Positions 61,042 to 64,000 of a stretch of 64,000 nucleotides of DNA are shown here, piece after piece; within the stretch, counting starts at the first letter, position 1; each line of letters starts with the position of its first letter. Source of the DNA: Longimicrobiales bacterium (GTDB lineage: Bacteria; Gemmatimonadota; Gemmatimonadetes; Longimicrobiales; Gaopeijiaceae); the NCBI GenBank assembly GCA_951813395.1, contig OX638356.1:186001-250000 (forward strand), written 5' to 3'. Made by a program: the position numbers and the translations under genes. The notes under the pieces were generated by a model that was given only the letters and a program-made list of their open reading frames with translations, did no database searches and was not told where the DNA came from.

Positions 61042-62101
61042 GGGAGCCACCCTGCGACCCCCGTCCGTCCAGGAACAGGCGCCCGTGTTCGTTGATCTCG
61101 GCGTACACATGATCATAGAGGGTCGAGGGATCCGGCAGCGGCGAAGCATCGGCAAATTCCGCAGCCCCTTCGATTGCCGCCCGTGCCTCGGCGTCCAGCG
61201 TCTCCAGCTCCTCCTGCGTCAGGAGCCCCGTATCCATCAACCGGTCCCTCAGGATCTTGATCGGATCCTGCGCCTCGACCGCCGAGTCCACCTCCTCCTT
61301 CGACCGGTACGTGCCGGAAACCGGGTCGGACATGGAGTGGCCCCGGAAGCGGTACGTCACGGCGTTCACGAACTGCGGACCGGCCCCTGCGCGCACGCGC
61401 TCCGCCAGCTCGGCGAAGAAACGATGGGTCGCCACAACATCCTGACCGTTCACGGTGTGCGCCGGAATGCCGCAGGCGCCCGAGCGGGCTTCCATTTCTG
61501 TGGCCGAGACGCGCGAGAAGGCCGTCCCCATCCCGTAACCGTTGTTCTCGACGACGTATATGACCGGCAGGTGCCAGATCGCAGACATGTTCAGCGCTTC
61601 GAGAAACGCGCCCTGATTCACCGCGGCGTCACCCATGAAGCACACGCAGATCTGGTCGCCGCCACGGTACTTGATCGCCCACGCCAGCCCCGCGCCCAGC
61701 GGGATCTGTCCCCCGACGATGCCATGGCCGCCCCAAAAACCGACCGTGGTGTCGAAGAGATGCATCGAACCGCCGCGGCCGCCCGAACAGCCGTCCGCCC
61801 GCCCGTACAGCTCGGCCATCACCGCACCGGGGCTGATGCCCTTGGCGATGGCCTGCGTGTGTTCGCGGTACGCGGTGATGACCAGGTCGTCTTCCCGGAG
61901 CGGCTTGATCGACCCCGCCGCCAGCGCCTCCTGTCCGATGTGCAGGTGACAGAAGCCGCCGATCTTGCCGATTGCGTACGCCTCTTCCGCCTTCTCTTCG
62001 AAGCGTCGGTACAGGATCATGTCGAAGAGGAGCGCGTGCAGCTCGTCTCGCGTGAAGCCATCGACCATCCTTGTCGTGGCTGTCCCCGTCCCTTGCGCCA
62101 T
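61034..62101 (-). CDS. pdhA: Pyruvate dehydrogenase E1 alpha subunit
   Basis: A 355-residue TPP-dependent subunit. GGFCHLHIGQEALAAG, REHTQAIAKG, GGRGGSMHLFD, the TPP/Mg motif GDAAVNQGAFLEALNMSAIW, VVENNGYGMGT and YRFRGHSMSDP are all in place. It starts 5 bp after lipA. Confidence 0.96.
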   Translation of the reverse strand: MAQGTGTATTRMVDGFTRDELHALLFDMILYRRFEEKAEEAYAIGKIGGFCHLHIGQEALAAGSIKPLREDDLVITAYREHTQAIAKGISPGAVMAELYGRADGCSGGRGGSMHLFDTTVGFWGGHGIVGGQIPLGAGLAWAIKYRGGDQICVCFMGDAAVNQGAFLEALNMSAIWHLPVIYVVENNGYGMGTAFSRVSATEMEARSGACGIPAHTVNGQDVVATHRFFAELAERVRAGAGPQFVNAVTYRFRGHSMSDPVSGTYRSKEEVDSAVEAQDPIKILRDRLMDTGLLTQEELETLDAEARAAIEGAAEFADASPLPDPSTLYDHVYAEINEHGRLFLDGRGSQGGSHG

Positions 62102-62106
62102 TCGCC

Positions 62107-63192
62107 TCAGCCCCCCGTACCCACGGCCCGGCTCGTACGGAGCTGGATCAATGTCTCGGCGGGCGCCGGAATATCGGCTTCCATGACGTCGCGGATGCTG
62201 CCCGGGCCCCCTGCTTCGACCTCGCGCGCCTGTTCCTTGGCGTGATAGCTCGAGCGCACGAGCGGCCCGGACTCGACGTGGCGGAAACCGTATTCGCCCT
62301 CGCCGATCCGCTTCCAGTCGCGGAATTCCTCGGGCGTGACCCAGCGGGCCACCGGGATGTGCTGGCGAGATGGTCTCAGATACTGTCCGAGCGTCAGGAT
62401 ATCGACCGCGGCCTCGCGCAGGTCCGTCATGGCCTGGCGGATTTCGGCCTCCTGTTCGCCCATGCCCAGGATGATGCCCGTCTTGGTCAGCATCGAGGCG
62501 TCGATCCGCTTCGCGAGCCCGAGGTAGGAGATCGAGCGCCAGTAGCGGCCGCCGGGGCGCACCTCCGGATGCAGGCGCTCGACCGTTTCGAGATTGTGCC
62601 CCAGAATCGCGGGGCGCGCATCCATCACGGCCCGGAGCGCCGCCTCGTCACCCTTGAAGTCGGGGATCAGCACCTCGACCGAGCAGTCCGGCAGCCTGGT
62701 CCGCACCTCGCGGATCGTCGCTGCGTAGATGCTCGCCCCGCCATCCGCGAGCTCGTCCCGGTTGACCGATGTGATGACGACATGGTCCAGGTCCATCGCG
62801 GCAACCGTGTCGGCGACGCGGCGGGGTTCGTCCAGGTCCAGTTCGGTGGGCATCCCGTGCGCGACCGCGCAGTATTTGCACGCCCGCGTGCAGACATCGC
62901 CCAGGATCATGAACGTCGCCGTCCCCGCCTCCCAGCACTCTCCGATGTTCGGGCAGCCCGCTTCCTCGCAGACCGTGTGCAGAGACTGGCTGCGCATGAG
63001 CTGCTTGAGGCGCAGGTAGTTCGGCCCGCCGGGCGAGCGCACCTTCAGCCACGACGGCTTGCGCGACGTGATCGGGATCGTGTCGATCCCGCAGTGGGCC
63101 GGGATCCGGGACGTGCCTTTCGGCTTGACCGTCCCGGAGTCCTTCCCCGTAGGCGCGTACCCGCCCCGTGCGTCTGCCTCCAACCAGGACAC
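62107..63192 (-). CDS. lipA: Lipoyl synthase LipA
   Basis: A 361-residue radical-SAM enzyme that inserts two sulfurs into octanoyl-E2. Auxiliary cluster: CEEAGCPNIGEC (C-x4-C-x5-C). SAM cluster: CTRACKYC (C-x3-C-x2-C). The C-terminal Ser ligand is in VRSSYHAKEQ. A non-conserved N-terminal extension of about 40 residues is present. First gene of the pdh operon, so cofactor assembly is coupled to its main target. Confidence 0.96.
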   Translation of the reverse strand: MSWLEADARGGYAPTGKDSGTVKPKGTSRIPAHCGIDTIPITSRKPSWLKVRSPGGPNYLRLKQLMRSQSLHTVCEEAGCPNIGECWEAGTATFMILGDVCTRACKYCAVAHGMPTELDLDEPRRVADTVAAMDLDHVVITSVNRDELADGGASIYAATIREVRTRLPDCSVEVLIPDFKGDEAALRAVMDARPAILGHNLETVERLHPEVRPGGRYWRSISYLGLAKRIDASMLTKTGIILGMGEQEAEIRQAMTDLREAAVDILTLGQYLRPSRQHIPVARWVTPEEFRDWKRIGEGEYGFRHVESGPLVRSSYHAKEQAREVEAGGPGSIRDVMEADIPAPAETLIQLRTSRAVGTGG

Positions 63193-63256
63193 CTGTCAGT
63201 CTATCTCCAATGGTCGATTTCGGGCCGGTCGCCGTTCTGCGAGCCCGCCGGCGCAA

Positions 63257-63272
63257 CCCGCGCCTTCGCGGG
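63257..63272. repeat. Hairpin CCCGCG / CGCGGG
   Basis: Six-base arms around CCTT, between the DUF819 stop and the lipA start. A possible -10 TATGAT (minus strand, 63286-63291) lies just upstream, which would place the hairpin at the very 5' end of the lipA transcript. It may also end the DUF819 transcript. Confidence 0.4.
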
Positions 63273-63358
63273 CGCAGGGCCGTGAATCATAAGAAAGTCG
63301 CACTTTTCGCACCATGTACGGGGCTCGGCGACGCACACCGGCCGCCCCGCGCGCCCGC

Positions 63359-64000
63359 CTACCGAAGCAGATATGCCACGCCCAGCCCCAGATAGGTGCC
63401 GACGGCATAGCCGAACAGGCCCACCACCACCCCGGGGAGCACGAGGTGCCTCCACTCCCGGGATATGGCGACCGCCAGCGCGCTGGACGGACCGCCGACG
63501 GCGGCCTGGGACGCGACCGAAATGGTCCCGACGTCGAGGCGCAGGAGCTTCCCGCCACCGAAGACGACGACACCGTGGACGGCAACGACGATCAGCGTGA
63601 AGAAGAACACCTCGGAACCCACCGCGACAATCTCCGAGACCCGGGACAGAATGCCGATCAGCACAAAGAAGAAATGGAGACCGACAGACCCGAGCTGCAT
63701 CGCGCCGCGGGCATCCCGGCAGAGCGGAGAATGCCCAAGCGCCAGGGCCATGGTGGTCAGCCAGAGGATCCCCGGGATCCCCGGAACCGCCTGACCGAGC
63801 CACTCCGCGACGAAAACGAGGATGATGCCGGCGGCGACGAGGTTCGCGAGGCTCAGGGCGGACGTTCCCTCGCGGACGAAATAGGGGTGGTGCCGGCGGT
63901 CGTCCGAGGCCGCACCCGCGGCGTCCCCTTCCTCGGCTTCGTGATCGTCCTCCGCGACCGGAGCGTAGAAGCGGCCGATCCACACCGGCAGCATGAGCGT
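63359..64000 (-). CDS. DUF819-family membrane protein, 5' end beyond the window
   Basis: The frame is open to the right edge; 211 residues are counted from an internal Met at 63994. An acidic cytoplasmic segment (VAEDDHEAEEGDAAG) is followed by about six hydrophobic segments, including LVAAGIILVFVAEWLG, FFFVLIGILSRVSEIVAVGS and GTISVASQAAVGGPSSALAV, then LPGVVVGLFGYAVGTYLGLG. The last match DUF819 (YjcL-like) proteins, which resemble membrane symporters of unknown substrate. Confidence 0.82.
   Translation of the reverse strand, partial: TLMLPVWIGRFYAPVAEDDHEAEEGDAAGAASDDRRHHPYFVREGTSALSLANLVAAGIILVFVAEWLGQAVPGIPGILWLTTMALALGHSPLCRDARGAMQLGSVGLHFFFVLIGILSRVSEIVAVGSEVFFFTLIVVAVHGVVVFGGGKLLRLDVGTISVASQAAVGGPSSALAVAISREWRHLVLPGVVVGLFGYAVGTYLGLGVAYLLR

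Overview
The window looks like a piece of a high-GC Gemmatimonadota chromosome, perhaps from a marine or host-associated lineage. This is inferred from gene content, not from a marker gene. The signs are a ~1,090-residue sortilin-like Asp-box protein, four secreted or lipid-anchored 6-bladed beta-propeller proteins, BIG2 and plant-type LRR lipoproteins, a ~400-residue IspH of the cyanobacterial/plant type, TAXI/TRAP transport and many metallopeptidases. There is no rRNA, CRISPR array, prophage or plasmid origin. One tRNA-like gene is present.

Layout. 1-3,130: mobile-element debris (an IS3 element running off the left edge, fragments of IS21 and IS1182 transposases), a coiled-coil/zinc protein and a tRNA-Gly(UCC)-like gene. 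3,383-13,531: sortilin-like protein, then a toxin-antitoxin/Fic island (intact fic, vapBC, a lone FitA-like antitoxin and two fic ghosts) interleaved with beta-propeller genes. 13,652-18,397: a 1,581-residue lipoprotein combining BIG2 domains, four plant-type LRR modules and a metzincin-like protease. 18,434-31,295: mostly housekeeping and redox genes (quinone oxidoreductase, double CDGSH protein, ETF-QO, a MoxR/VWA pair with mutY nested antisense between them, a MATE-like transporter, phzF, Trm112-like, DUF192, class V aminotransferase). 31,292-34,930: TAXI/TRAP transport operon. 35,108-39,168: a hypothetical, a PilB/GspE ATPase with an added zinc-ribbon tail, an enolase-superfamily OSBS/NSAR, and a small DNA-binding-like protein. 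39,262-47,140: a compact eight-gene minus-strand operon (fxsA, M42 peptidase, GAF/fRMsr-like, MBL hydrolase, glcDEF, M20 peptidase). 47,207-50,640: ispH, an SDR and an M20 peptidase with a clear operator between the last two. 50,827-55,793: a propeller gene downstream of an IS110 remnant, then a metal-homeostasis locus (PD40 lipoprotein, Fur-family regulator, MerC-like protein, DUF3299, DUF2796/ZrgA-like). 55,883-63,192: a lipA-pdhA-pdhB-pdhC-amidohydrolase-lpdA operon. The right edge cuts a DUF819 transporter.

How genes work together. The PDH cluster supplies E1, E2, E3 and lipoyl synthase. The GlcDEF operon oxidises glycolate or D-lactate and is co-transcribed with peptidases and a hydrolase. 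The Fur-like regulator probably controls two promoters that share a 22-bp operator, one for DUF2796/DUF3299-MerC-Fur and one for the PD40 lipoprotein. Two secreted-protein genes (sortilin-like and propeller) share a nearly identical 38-bp promoter-like block the same distance from their start codons.

Limits. Functions are read from motifs by eye. Start codons were chosen from Shine-Dalgarno sequences, overlaps and signal peptides. Promoters and operators are predictions.
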